Origin: Actinoallomurus iriomotensis
GTDB taxonomy: Bacteria; Actinomycetota; Actinomycetes; Streptosporangiales; Streptosporangiaceae
Direction of reading: 5' to 3'
Assembly: GCF_030269445.1 (NCBI RefSeq)
Contig: NZ_BSTJ01000002.1
Location: 868,001-932,000, forward strand
DNA: 64,000 bases
Below the pieces are notes generated by a model. That model worked only from the letters and a program-made list of their open reading frames with translations. It was not told the origin of the DNA and searched no databases. The stretch's first letter is position 1. Every line of letters starts with the position of its first letter. Made by a program: the position numbers and the translations under genes. Shown here piece after piece: positions 16,661 through 26,126 of the stretch.

Positions 16661-17611
16661 TCAGCCCTCCGGGTCCGGCCAGCGCCTGCGTCCCGGTCCG
16701 GTCGGGTGCGTGCCCGTGACGCCCATGACCACCGAGTAGAGGCTGGTCCGCGCGGTGATGAACAGGCGGTTGCGCTTGGCTCCGCCCCAGGCGATGTTGG
16801 CGACCCTCTCGGGGACGTTCAGCCGTCCGAGCAGGGTGCCGTCGGGGTCGTAGCAGTGCACTCCGTCGTCCATCGCGGCCGCCCAGAGCCGGCCGGCGTC
16901 GTCGAAACGAAGGTTGTCGAAGCGAGCCGTCCCCCGGGCTTCGGCGAAGGTCCGGTCGGTCGACAGCGTGCCGTCATCGCGGACGTCGAAGACCCGGATG
17001 CGGCCCGCCCGGGTGTCGGATACGAAGAGCCGCCGCTCGTCGGGCGAGAAGACGAGGCCGTTCGGGGCGCCGAAGCAGTCGGCGACCAGTCGCACTTCGC
17101 CGGTGGCGGGATCGACGCGGTAGACGTTGTTGGAGCCGATCTCGCTCGGCGCGCGATGGCCCTCGTAGTCGCTGGTGATGCCGAAGTCCGGGTCGGAGAA
17201 CCAGATCGAGCCGTCGGACTTGACCGCCGCGTCGTTCGGGCTGTTCAGGCGCTTGCCCTGCCAGCGCTCGGCCAGCACCGTGACCGTGCCGTCGTGCTCG
17301 GTCCGGGTGACCCGGCGGTTGCCCTGCTCGCAGGTGACCAGCCGGCCCTGGCGGTCGAGGGTGTTGCCGTTGGTGTGCCCGGCGGTGTGGCGGAAGACAC
17401 TGACGGCGCCGGTCTCCTCATCCCAACACAGCATCCGGTCATTGGGAATGTCACTCCAGATCACCTGCCGCCAGGCGGGCAGGTAGATCGGTCCCTCGGC
17501 CCAGCGGCAGCCGGTGTACAGGACCTCCAGACCACCGTCACCGGACATGCACCGGCCGGTACGGAACCGGTCGTCGAACATCTCGTACAGCGCGGGGCGC
17601 TCGCCGGTCAT
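16661..17611 (-). CDS. SMP-30/gluconolactonase-family lactonase
   Basis: 316 residues. Beta-propeller landmarks of the SGL family are present: WAEGPIYLPAWRQVIWSD with the metal-ligand Glu near the N-terminus, NSPNDAAVKSDGSIWFSDP with the conserved Asn-Asp, and GAPNGLVFSPDERRLFVSDT, where Asn and Asp complete the metal site. It would hydrolyse a sugar lactone or related ester in the cytoplasm. Start chosen at ATG 17611 because GGAGAGG lies about 7 bases upstream; ATG 17626 would add five residues but lacks an RBS. It is divergent from the Lrp regulator at 17714, a likely controller. Confidence 0.88.
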   Translation of the reverse strand: MTGERPALYEMFDDRFRTGRCMSGDGGLEVLYTGCRWAEGPIYLPAWRQVIWSDIPNDRMLCWDEETGAVSVFRHTAGHTNGNTLDRQGRLVTCEQGNRRVTRTEHDGTVTVLAERWQGKRLNSPNDAAVKSDGSIWFSDPDFGITSDYEGHRAPSEIGSNNVYRVDPATGEVRLVADCFGAPNGLVFSPDERRLFVSDTRAGRIRVFDVRDDGTLSTDRTFAEARGTARFDNLRFDDAGRLWAAAMDDGVHCYDPDGTLLGRLNVPERVANIAWGGAKRNRLFITARTSLYSVVMGVTGTHPTGPGRRRWPDPEG

Positions 17612-17626
17612 AGGGGTCCTCTCCAT

Positions 17627-17713
17627 CCAGGCATCCGCCGAATCAACTTCGGCACATCTGGAAGATAACAGGATGAGATATGGTCACCGCAAGACAGATC
17701 TGAATGGAGTGCC
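17627..17713. promoter_or_regulatory. AT-rich divergent promoter region between lactonase and Lrp genes
   Basis: This short region is clearly AT-richer than both neighbours (around 17650-17705) and contains half-site-like AGATCTG/CAGATCT and a TATGGT near 17680. It must hold the promoters of both genes, and an Lrp-family protein probably binds here. Exact -35/-10 boxes are not assigned. Confidence 0.45.
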
Positions 17714-18166
17714 GTGGATCGGATCGATCGTGCCCTGCTGGCGCATCTCCAGCAGGACGCCACCCAGTCCTATGCCGCGCTGGGCCAGGCCGTGGGCCTG
17801 TCCGCCGGAGCGGCGCACGAACGCGTGCGGAAGCTACGGGAGCGCGGCGTGATCCGGCACACCACCGTCGACGTCGACCCGGTGGCAGTGGGCAACGCCG
17901 TCCTGGCCTACGTGATGATCGACTCGGTCTCGTGGATGGGCGATTCGGCGCAGGACTTCGCCGCGATCCCGGAGATCCTGGAGGCGCACGTCATCGCCGG
18001 GAGCGCATCGGTGCTGGTGAAAGTCAGGACCGCGACCACCGAGCAACTACAGGACGTGCTGCGCCGGATCTACGCGATCAACGGAGTCAGCGGGACGCAG
18101 GCCACGGTGGTGCTGGAGACGCTCGTCGAGCGGCCGGTCTCCCCGCACGGTCCCGATCAGGGATGA
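17714..18166 (+). CDS. Lrp/AsnC-family transcriptional regulator
   Basis: 150 residues from GTG 17714. The N-terminal winged helix (LDRIDRALLAHLQQD-like opening, then GLSAGAAHERVRKLRERGVI at about 27-46) is followed by an AsnC ligand domain with an alpha-beta ferredoxin fold (VLAYVMIDSV, SASVLVKVRTATTEQLQDV, GVSGTQATVVLETLV). Such proteins form dimers and octamers and sense amino acids or related small molecules. Divergent placement beside the SMP-30 gene suggests local control of it. The gene ends 13 bp from the convergent larC. Confidence 0.9.
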   Translation: MDRIDRALLAHLQQDATQSYAALGQAVGLSAGAAHERVRKLRERGVIRHTTVDVDPVAVGNAVLAYVMIDSVSWMGDSAQDFAAIPEILEAHVIAGSASVLVKVRTATTEQLQDVLRRIYAINGVSGTQATVVLETLVERPVSPHGPDQG

Positions 18167-18179
18167 TCTCGCGCCGTTC

Positions 18180-19384
<1,205 letters not shown>

Positions 19385-19388
<4 letters not shown>

Positions 19389-20077
19389 CCTGCGGTCCTG
19401 GCGGTCCGGCGCGCGATCCGGGCGGCGGCCACTCCGGCGCCGAACCCGTTGTCGACGTTGACCGAGACGACACCGGGCGCGCAGCTGTTGACGGTGGCGA
19501 GCCAGGCGGTGACGCCCTCGAGGTTCCAGCCGTAGCCGACGCTGGTCGGCACGGCGATCAGCGGCACGCCGACCAGGCCGCCGAGCACCGACGGCAGGGC
19601 GGCCTCCATCCCGGCCACGGCGACGACGACGTCGGCCTCGTCGATCCGGTCGCGCTGGGCGAGCAGCCGGTGGATGCCAGCGACGCCGACGTCCACGATC
19701 TCGTCGGGCTCGGCGCCGAACACGGCGATGGTCGTGGCGCACTCGCGGACCACCGGCAGGTCCGACGTGCCGGCGGCGACCACCGCGACCCGGCCCCGCG
19801 TCTCGGTGCGGCCGAGCACGGCCGTGCGGCCGACCGGATCCAGCACGGCGTCCGGCAGGTGCTCGGCGCACGCGGCGAGCGCGTCCTCGGACAACCGTGT
19901 CGCGAGGATGGCGCGGTCCGGATGCGCCTCGTGCAGGGCGCGCAGCGCGGCGACGATCTGCCCGGGCGTCTTGCCCTGCCCGAACACCACCTCCGGGTCG
20001 CCGGTGCGTGCGGCGCGTGCGGTGTCAAGACGTGCGAAGCCCAGGTCGGTGACTCCGTCAGGCTGAGATACCGTCAT
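19385..20077 (-). CDS. larB: Nickel-pincer cofactor biosynthesis protein LarB
   Basis: 230 residues from ATG 20077 with GAGGG about 5 bases upstream. LarB is the carboxylase/hydrolase that converts nicotinic acid adenine dinucleotide to pyridinium-3,5-biscarboxylic acid mononucleotide; its C-terminal half is PurE-like. Visible landmarks are DLGFARLDTARAARTGDPEV, VVFGQGKTPGQI, VAAGTSDLPVVREC, VAVAGMEAALPSVLGGLV and PTSVGYGWNLEG, all conserved in the family. Its stop overlaps the larC start (GTGA), so the two are co-translated. It is divergent from larE with only 27 bp between the start codons. Confidence 0.95.
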
Positions 20078-20104
20078 CGGAGTCCCTCGACTGATAGGTG
20101 TTGC
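20078..20104. promoter_or_regulatory. 27-bp divergent junction between larB and larE starts
   Basis: Only 27 bases separate the two start codons, which leaves room for the two ribosome binding sites and no more. Promoters must therefore lie inside the opposing coding sequences or drive nearly leaderless transcripts. The arrangement ties expression of the three cofactor genes closely together. Confidence 0.6.
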
Positions 20105-20938
20105 ATGGTGGACGTTGCGGTCCTCTCCCAGGATCTGCTGGCCGAGATGGCAGGCTACGGCAGAACTCTCGTCGCGTTCTCCGGTGGTGTGGACTCCAGT
20201 GTCGTCCTCGCCGCGGCGGTACGCGCGCTCGGCGCCGAACAGGTGGCCGCGGTCACCGCGGTCTCGCCGTCGCTGCCGGCCGCCGAACTCGACGCGGCAC
20301 GGGAGTTCTGCGCCGGTCTCGGCGTGACGCACCACACGCCCGCCACCAACGAGATGGACGTGCCCGGCTACCGCGAGAACGGTCCGCGGCGCTGCTACTT
20401 CTGCAAGAGCGTCCTGCTCGACACCGCGAACGCGCTCGCCGCAGACCTCGGCTTCGAGACGATCACCACCGGCACGAACGCCTCGGACATCGCCGCCGGG
20501 TTCCGGCCCGGCATCGGCGCGGCGGCCGAGCGCGGCGCGCGCACGCCGCTCGCCGACGCGGGGCTCGACAAGGCGGCGGTACGCGCCGTCGCGCGCCACT
20601 GGGGGCTGCCCGTCTGGGACAAACCGGCCGCGGCCTGCATGGCGAGCCGCGTCGCGTACGGGATTTCGGTCACACCCGCCCGGCTGGCGCGCATCGAGCG
20701 GGCCGAGTCGGCGGTCCGCGGCGTCCTGGGCGGCGCCGTGCGCGACCTGCGGGTCCGCGACCTCGGCGACGCCGTGCGCCTCGAAGTCGACTCTGAGCTG
20801 GTCGAACGCGCCCGCGAGGACCACGCGGTCGGCGTCGCGATCCGCGACGCGGGGTTCGCCTCGGCACCCATCAGCGTGGAGATTTTTCGCTCCGGATCCA
20901 TGAACGACGTGTTGGTGGATTCGGATACTGGAGAATGA
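20105..20938 (+). CDS. larE: Nickel-pincer cofactor sulfur transferase LarE
   Basis: 277 residues from ATG 20105. LarE is an ATP-dependent (PP-loop) enzyme that adenylates the cofactor precursor and transfers sulfur, often from its own cysteine. The PP-loop SGGVDSS is at about residues 24-30, RRCYFCK follows near 99, and KPAAACMASRVAYG near 178 contains the Cys corresponding to the sacrificial Cys176 of the Lactiplantibacillus enzyme. A single Cys in that segment suggests the sacrificial mechanism, not the iron-sulfur type with three Cys. It lies upstream of, and on the same strand as, the acyl reductase-ADH-LarA-PlsC operon, separated by about 93-120 bp. Confidence 0.95.
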   Translation: MVDVAVLSQDLLAEMAGYGRTLVAFSGGVDSSVVLAAAVRALGAEQVAAVTAVSPSLPAAELDAAREFCAGLGVTHHTPATNEMDVPGYRENGPRRCYFCKSVLLDTANALAADLGFETITTGTNASDIAAGFRPGIGAAAERGARTPLADAGLDKAAVRAVARHWGLPVWDKPAAACMASRVAYGISVTPARLARIERAESAVRGVLGGAVRDLRVRDLGDAVRLEVDSELVERAREDHAVGVAIRDAGFASAPISVEIFRSGSMNDVLVDSDTGE

Positions 20939-21031
20939 ACGAGACCTGAATTCGGTCGGACCCTCCCGGCCGTTGGTCGCCGGACTTCCAGCCGTTAGTC
21001 TTGCCCGGTACAGCTCGCGACGGGACGGCTC

Positions 21032-23344
21032 ATGCCCACGATCGGAGAAAGCCAGCGGATGACGCCAGACCGACATGAGTTTCACCGTCTCGGCAGCTCA
21101 CATGTACTTCTCACCGGCGCCACCGGCTTCCTCGGACAGGCGACGCTCGAGAAACTCCTGTCCTCTCACCCGGAGACCCGCGTCTCGGTGCTGATCCGGC
21201 CCCGGCCGAACCAGCCGGCGCAGCGCCGCTTCGACGGCCTGCTCCGCAAGCCCGTCTTCCGCCGGCTGCGCGAGCAACTCGGCGAGGAGGAGCTGCGCCG
21301 CATCGCCGCCGAGCGCGTCACCGTGATCGAGGGCGACCTGGGTGAGGTGACGCTGCCGGGCGACATCGACGTGGTGGTGCACGGCGCGTCGACGGTCTCC
21401 TTCGACCCGCCCATCGACGAGGCGTTCCGCACGAACGTCTCCGGCGTGGTCACCCTCTACGAGGCGCTGCAACGGGCCGGCGCCGACCCGCACGTGGTGC
21501 ACGTGTCCACCGCGTACGTCGCGGGCGTGCGCAAGGGCGTGGTGCCGGAGGACCGGCTCGACCACACGGTCGACTGGCGCACGGAGCTGGAGGGCGCGCT
21601 GGCCACCCGCGCCGACGTCGAACGCGACTCGCGCCGCCCGGAGGTGTTGCGCAAGTCCGTGTCGCGGGCGCAGGGCGAGCACCGCAAGGCGGGCCCGCAG
21701 TCGGTCGTCGCCGCCGCCGAGGAGGCGCGGCAGGCGTGGGTTACCGACCGTCTGGTCGACTACGGCCGCGCCCGCGCGCAGAGCCTCGGCTGGCCGGACG
21801 TCTACACCTTCACCAAGGCCCTGGGCGAGCGCGCGGCCGAGGAGATGTGGGGCGAGCGCCGTCTGTCGATCGTCCGCCCGGCGATCGTGGAGAGCTCGCT
21901 GCGGCACCCGCACCCGGGCTGGATCGACGGCTACAAGATGGCCGACCCGCTGATCATCGCGTACGGGCGCGGCATCCTGCCGGAGTTCCCCGGCCTGCCC
22001 GACAGCGTCGTCGACATCATCCCGGTCGACCACGTCGTCAACGCCACGCTCGCGGTCGCCGCGGCGCCGCCCGAGCGCGGCACGCCCGCCTACTTCCACG
22101 TCGGGTCCGGCTCGCGCAACCCGCTGTCCTTCCGCGGCCTGTACGAGAACGTCCGCGACTACTTCCGCAAGCACCCGATGCCGGCCGGCGAGCGCGGTCA
22201 CATCCGGGTGCCGCAGTGGCGGTTCCCCGGCAGCCGGCAGGTCGAGATGATGCTCAGCGGCAGCGAGCGCGCCACCGCGGTGGCCGAGCGCGCGCTGCTG
22301 CGGCTGCCGGCCTCGGGCAAGACCCGCGAGTGGATGACCGCGGTGCACCGGCAGCAGACCAACCTCGACTTCCTGCGCCGCTACGCCGACCTCTACCAGG
22401 CCTACACCCAGGCGGAGGTCATCTACGACGACAGCCGCACACACGCGCTGCACCGCACGATCCCGCCGGAGCTGGTGGACGAGTTCGGCTTCGACCCGTC
22501 GGTCATCGACTGGGGGCACTACCTCCAGGAGGTGCACTCCCCCAGTGTGACCGAGCTGATGCGCGGCTTCTCGCGCGGACGCGGCGGCAGCCGCCGTACG
22601 GCCGCGCCCGCGCTGCCCGAGCGCACCGACATCGCCGCCGTGTTCGACCTCGAGGGCACGATCGTCGCCTCGAACCTCATCGAGTCCTACCTGTGGGCCC
22701 GGCTGTCGTCGCTGCCGCGGTCGCAGTGGAGCGGTGAGCTGGCCGACCTGGCCCGTTCGCTCCCCCGCTACCTGCGGGCCGAGCGCCGCGACCGGGGCGA
22801 CTTCGTCCGCGCGTTCCTGCGCCGCTACGAGGGCGCCGACATGGCCGGGCTGCGTGACCTGGTCGACGACACGCTCGGCGACGCGCTGCTCCAGCGGGTC
22901 ATGCCCGAGGCCGTGCGCCGGATCCGCGCGCACCGCGCCGCCGGGCACAAGACGATCCTGATCACCGGCACGGTCGACGTGTTCGTCCGGCCGCTCGCCG
23001 GCCTGTTCGACGAGGTCGTGGCCAGCCGGATGCACACCCGCGACGGCGTGCTCACCGGTTACCTCGACTCGCCGCCGCTCGTGGACGAGGCCCGCGCCGC
23101 CTGGCTGCGCCGGCACGCCGCCGACACCGGCATCGACCTCGACGGCTCCTACGCCTACGCGGACAGCTACTCCGACCGGCCGCTCCTGGAGGCGGTCGGC
23201 AACCCGGGTGCGGTCAACCCCGACCCGTCGCTGTACCGCCACGCCAAACGCAAGCACTGGCGCATCTACGAATGGGGCGCCCATACCCGTGGACGCGGAG
23301 ATGTTCTGCTCGACACCATCACCGGGACGGTGAGCGCCCGATGA
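21032..23344 (+). CDS. Fusion: fatty acyl reductase-like SDR + HAD-IB phosphatase-like domain
   Basis: About 770 residues. Residues ~20-380 form a NAD(P)-binding reductase of the fatty-acyl-CoA/thioester reductase type: LLTGATGFLGQATLEKLL, VSTAYVAG, and the catalytic YTFTK. A middle region (~380-520) matches no domain I can name. The C-terminal third is a HAD-IB hydrolase: motif I VFDLEGTIVASNL, motif II LITGTVDVFV, motif IV YAYADSYSDRPLLEAVG and AVNPD. Motif I has Glu where the second catalytic Asp is normal. It could reduce an activated acyl group and dephosphorylate, or bind, a partner. Start is ATG 21032 or ATG 21059, the latter with GGAG at about 10 bases. The stop overlaps the ADH start (ATGA). 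Confidence 0.85.
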   Translation: MPTIGESQRMTPDRHEFHRLGSSHVLLTGATGFLGQATLEKLLSSHPETRVSVLIRPRPNQPAQRRFDGLLRKPVFRRLREQLGEEELRRIAAERVTVIEGDLGEVTLPGDIDVVVHGASTVSFDPPIDEAFRTNVSGVVTLYEALQRAGADPHVVHVSTAYVAGVRKGVVPEDRLDHTVDWRTELEGALATRADVERDSRRPEVLRKSVSRAQGEHRKAGPQSVVAAAEEARQAWVTDRLVDYGRARAQSLGWPDVYTFTKALGERAAEEMWGERRLSIVRPAIVESSLRHPHPGWIDGYKMADPLIIAYGRGILPEFPGLPDSVVDIIPVDHVVNATLAVAAAPPERGTPAYFHVGSGSRNPLSFRGLYENVRDYFRKHPMPAGERGHIRVPQWRFPGSRQVEMMLSGSERATAVAERALLRLPASGKTREWMTAVHRQQTNLDFLRRYADLYQAYTQAEVIYDDSRTHALHRTIPPELVDEFGFDPSVIDWGHYLQEVHSPSVTELMRGFSRGRGGSRRTAAPALPERTDIAAVFDLEGTIVASNLIESYLWARLSSLPRSQWSGELADLARSLPRYLRAERRDRGDFVRAFLRRYEGADMAGLRDLVDDTLGDALLQRVMPEAVRRIRAHRAAGHKTILITGTVDVFVRPLAGLFDEVVASRMHTRDGVLTGYLDSPPLVDEARAAWLRRHAADTGIDLDGSYAYADSYSDRPLLEAVGNPGAVNPDPSLYRHAKRKHWRIYEWGAHTRGRGDVLLDTITGTVSAR

Positions 23345-24537
23345 TCCTCGCGCTCGAGTACCACCGCTCGCCGGCCCGCTTCATGGCGGCGCGCGGGCTC
23401 ACGGCGACCCGCGCCGGCGGCAAGATGAGCGGCATGATCGCCGGCAACGTGTCGCCGATGCGCCTCGTCAACCGGCATGCGCCCGAGCTGCCCGGCGAGG
23501 GCTGGACGCGCGTGACGCCCCGGCTGTCCGGCATCTGCGGCTCCGACCTCGGGATGCTGACCGGGCGGTCCTCTCCGTACCTGTCGCCGATGACCTCGAT
23601 GCCGTTCGTTCCCGGTCACGAGGTCGTCGGTGAGACGCAGGACGACGTGCCCGGCGTGCCGAAGGGCTCCCGGGTGGTGATCGACCCGGTGCTCTCCTGC
23701 GCCGCGCGCGGCACCACCGAGTGCCGCTGGTGCGCCTCGGGCCAGCAGAGCCGCTGCGACCACATCACGACGGGCCGGATCTCCGCCGGGCTGCAGACCG
23801 GGTTCTGCGCCGACACCGGCGGCGGCTGGAGCCGGCAGTTCGTCGCGCACGTCAGCCAGCTGCACGTCGTGCCCGACGCGCTGTCGGACGAACGCGCCGT
23901 CCTGGCCGAGCCGCTCGCCTGCGCGGTGCACTCGGTACGCCGCGTGAAGGTCGCGTCCGGGTCCACCGCCGTCATCATCGGCGCGGGCACGGTCGGCCTG
24001 CTCACGCTGCTCGCGCTGCGCCAGCTCACCGACGTCGGCGCGGTGTACGTCGTCGCCAAGCACGGCCACCAGCAGGAGAAGGCGAAGGCGCTCGGCGCCA
24101 CCGCCATCATCGAGCCCCGCAAGGCCGTACGCGCGCTGCGGCGCGTCACCACCGCCCGGATGCACTCGCCCGAGCGCGGCGATGACTTCCTCCTCGGCGG
24201 CGTCGACCTGGCCTTCGAGTGCACCGGCGGCGCCGGCGGCCTCGACACCGCGCTCCGGCTGGTCCAGGCCGGGGGTACCGTCGTCGTGTCCGGCATGCCG
24301 TCGGGCAACGTCGACCTGACCCCGCTGTGGTACCGCGAGCTGCAGCTCGTCGGGGCGTACGCCTCCGGCGCCGACGGGGCCGACTTCGCCGACGCCATCC
24401 GGCTCGCCGAGTCCGCGCCCCTCGACGGCTACGTCGGCACGACCTACCCCCTCGCCCGCTGGCGCGAGGCCCTGACCCACGCGGCGGACGCGGGGCGTCT
24501 CGGAACTGTCAAAGTCGCCTTTGATCCGGCCCGTTAG
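23341..24537 (+). CDS. Zinc-binding alcohol dehydrogenase (MDR family)
   Basis: 398 residues from ATG 23341, coupled to the preceding gene by an ATGA overlap. MDR features are visible: SGICGSDLGML with the catalytic zinc Cys, PGHEVVGE with the His-Glu pair, a structural-zinc-like Cys cluster (LSCAARGTTECRWCASGQQSRC), VLAEPLACAVHSV, and the Rossmann motif IIGAGTVGLLTLLAL. It would interconvert an alcohol and a carbonyl with NAD(P). Neighbours suggest a lipid-derived or activated hydroxy intermediate shared with the LarA-like enzyme, but nothing in the sequence fixes the substrate. The N-terminal 35 residues (ATRAGGKMSGMIAGN) are longer than in typical ADHs. Confidence 0.9.
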   Translation: MILALEYHRSPARFMAARGLTATRAGGKMSGMIAGNVSPMRLVNRHAPELPGEGWTRVTPRLSGICGSDLGMLTGRSSPYLSPMTSMPFVPGHEVVGETQDDVPGVPKGSRVVIDPVLSCAARGTTECRWCASGQQSRCDHITTGRISAGLQTGFCADTGGGWSRQFVAHVSQLHVVPDALSDERAVLAEPLACAVHSVRRVKVASGSTAVIIGAGTVGLLTLLALRQLTDVGAVYVVAKHGHQQEKAKALGATAIIEPRKAVRALRRVTTARMHSPERGDDFLLGGVDLAFECTGGAGGLDTALRLVQAGGTVVVSGMPSGNVDLTPLWYRELQLVGAYASGADGADFADAIRLAESAPLDGYVGTTYPLARWREALTHAADAGRLGTVKVAFDPAR

Positions 24538-24548
24538 GAAGGTTGAGA

Positions 24549-26126
24549 GTGAGCAGACCAGGCTTCGTACTCGACGTGGATGAGCGGACACCACCGCTGC
24601 TCATGCACCAGGGTGAGGGCTTCCGGCTGGAGCGGCTGCCGCTCGGCGCGAAGGTCATCTACCCGCCGGACTCCCTGCCCGGGATCCGGAACGTCGACGC
24701 CGCCATCAAGCACGCACTGCTCAACCCGCACGGCACCGACCCGCTGCCCGAGCTCCTCACGCCCGGGATGCGGCTGACCATCGTCTTCGACGACCTGTCG
24801 CTGCCGCTGCCGCCGATGCAGACGCCGGACGTCCGGCAGCGCATCATCGAGCAGGTGCTGGAGATGGCCGCGGCCAAGGGCGTGGACGACGTCGAGCTGA
24901 TCGCCGGCAACGCCCTGCACCGCCGGATGACCCCGGCCGAGCTGCGGCGCACCGTCGGCGACCGTGTCTTCCAGGCGTTCTTCCCCGAGCACCTGAAGAA
25001 CCATGACGCGGAGGACCACGACAACCTCCTGCACATGGGCAAGACCAAGCACGGCGAGGACGTCGAGATCAACCGCCGGGCCGCGGAGAGCGACCTGATC
25101 GTCTACGTGAACATCACGCTGACGGCGATGAGCGGCGGCGCGAAGTCGGTGTCGGTCGGGCTGGCGAGCTACAAGAGCCTCAAGCACCACCACAACGTGC
25201 ACACGCTGCGGCACTCGAACTCCTTCAACGACCCGCCGAACTCCGCGATGCACCACTCGTACGAGCGGATGAAGGGTCTGATCGACGAGCACGTCAAGGT
25301 CTTCACGATCGAGACGACGCTCAACAACGAGACGTTCCCGTCCTCGATGGGCTTCCTCAACAAGCGCGAGTGGGAGTGGAATCTCCGCGACCAGGCGTCG
25401 TACGTCGCGGTGAAGCGGGCCAACGAGCTGCTGCCGGCCAAGACCCGGCGGCGCATCTGGCAGTCGACCGCCGCGCCGTACGGGGTGACGGGCGTCCACG
25501 CGGGCCTGCAGTCCGAGGTGCACCCGATCACGCTGGGCAACGTGCACCGCCAGCAGCTCACCGAGGTGAACGGCCAGTCCGACGTCGCGATCTACGGGCT
25601 TCCCTACATCTGCCCGTACAACGTCAACTCCGTGATGAACCCGATCCTGGTGATGTCGCTCGGGCTCGGCTACTTCTTCAACCTGTACAAGAACAAGCCG
25701 ATCGTCCGGCAGGGCGGGGTGGCGATCTTCTACCACCCGGTGCCGAACGAGTTCCACCCGGTGCACCACCCGAGCTACATCGACTTCTTCGAGGAGATCC
25801 TCACCGAGAGCACCGACCCGGTGCTGCTGGAGACCAAGTACGAGGAGCAGTTCGCCACCGACCCCTGGTACATCCAGCTCTACCGGAACAGCTACGCCTA
25901 CCACGGCGTGCACCCGTTCTACATGTGGTACTGGGGCGCCCACGCGCTGGAGCACCTCGGTGACGTGATCTTCGTGGGCGGCAACCGGAAGACCACCGCC
26001 CGCATGGGCTTCCGCTCCGCGACGACCCTCGCGGACGCCCTGGAGATGGCCAAGGACACGGTCGGCTCCAGTCCGTCGATCACGTATCAGCACAACCCGC
26101 CGCTGACTCTGGCGGATGTGCGATGA
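24549..26126 (+). CDS. LarA-like nickel-pincer enzyme (DUF2088/lactate racemase superfamily), enlarged
   Basis: 525 residues from GTG 24549, with AGGAAGG six bases upstream; about 100 longer than lactate racemase. The N-terminal DUF2088 domain is clear: LNPHGTDPLPELL, TIVFDDLSLPLP, LIAGNALHRRMTPAEL, and MSGGAKSVSVGLASY followed by KHHHN. Aligned by eye to Lactiplantibacillus LarA (from memory), the His of ALHRR (H108), the cofactor-attaching Lys of GGAK (K184) and a nickel-ligand His 16 residues later (H200) are kept. The position of catalytic H174 and of R75 in DHTRP are not His and Arg. It therefore probably binds the pincer cofactor but acts on something other than lactate. Its stop overlaps the PlsC start (ATGA), placing it in a lipid-type operon. 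Confidence 0.88.
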   Translation: MSRPGFVLDVDERTPPLLMHQGEGFRLERLPLGAKVIYPPDSLPGIRNVDAAIKHALLNPHGTDPLPELLTPGMRLTIVFDDLSLPLPPMQTPDVRQRIIEQVLEMAAAKGVDDVELIAGNALHRRMTPAELRRTVGDRVFQAFFPEHLKNHDAEDHDNLLHMGKTKHGEDVEINRRAAESDLIVYVNITLTAMSGGAKSVSVGLASYKSLKHHHNVHTLRHSNSFNDPPNSAMHHSYERMKGLIDEHVKVFTIETTLNNETFPSSMGFLNKREWEWNLRDQASYVAVKRANELLPAKTRRRIWQSTAAPYGVTGVHAGLQSEVHPITLGNVHRQQLTEVNGQSDVAIYGLPYICPYNVNSVMNPILVMSLGLGYFFNLYKNKPIVRQGGVAIFYHPVPNEFHPVHHPSYIDFFEEILTESTDPVLLETKYEEQFATDPWYIQLYRNSYAYHGVHPFYMWYWGAHALEHLGDVIFVGGNRKTTARMGFRSATTLADALEMAKDTVGSSPSITYQHNPPLTLADVR

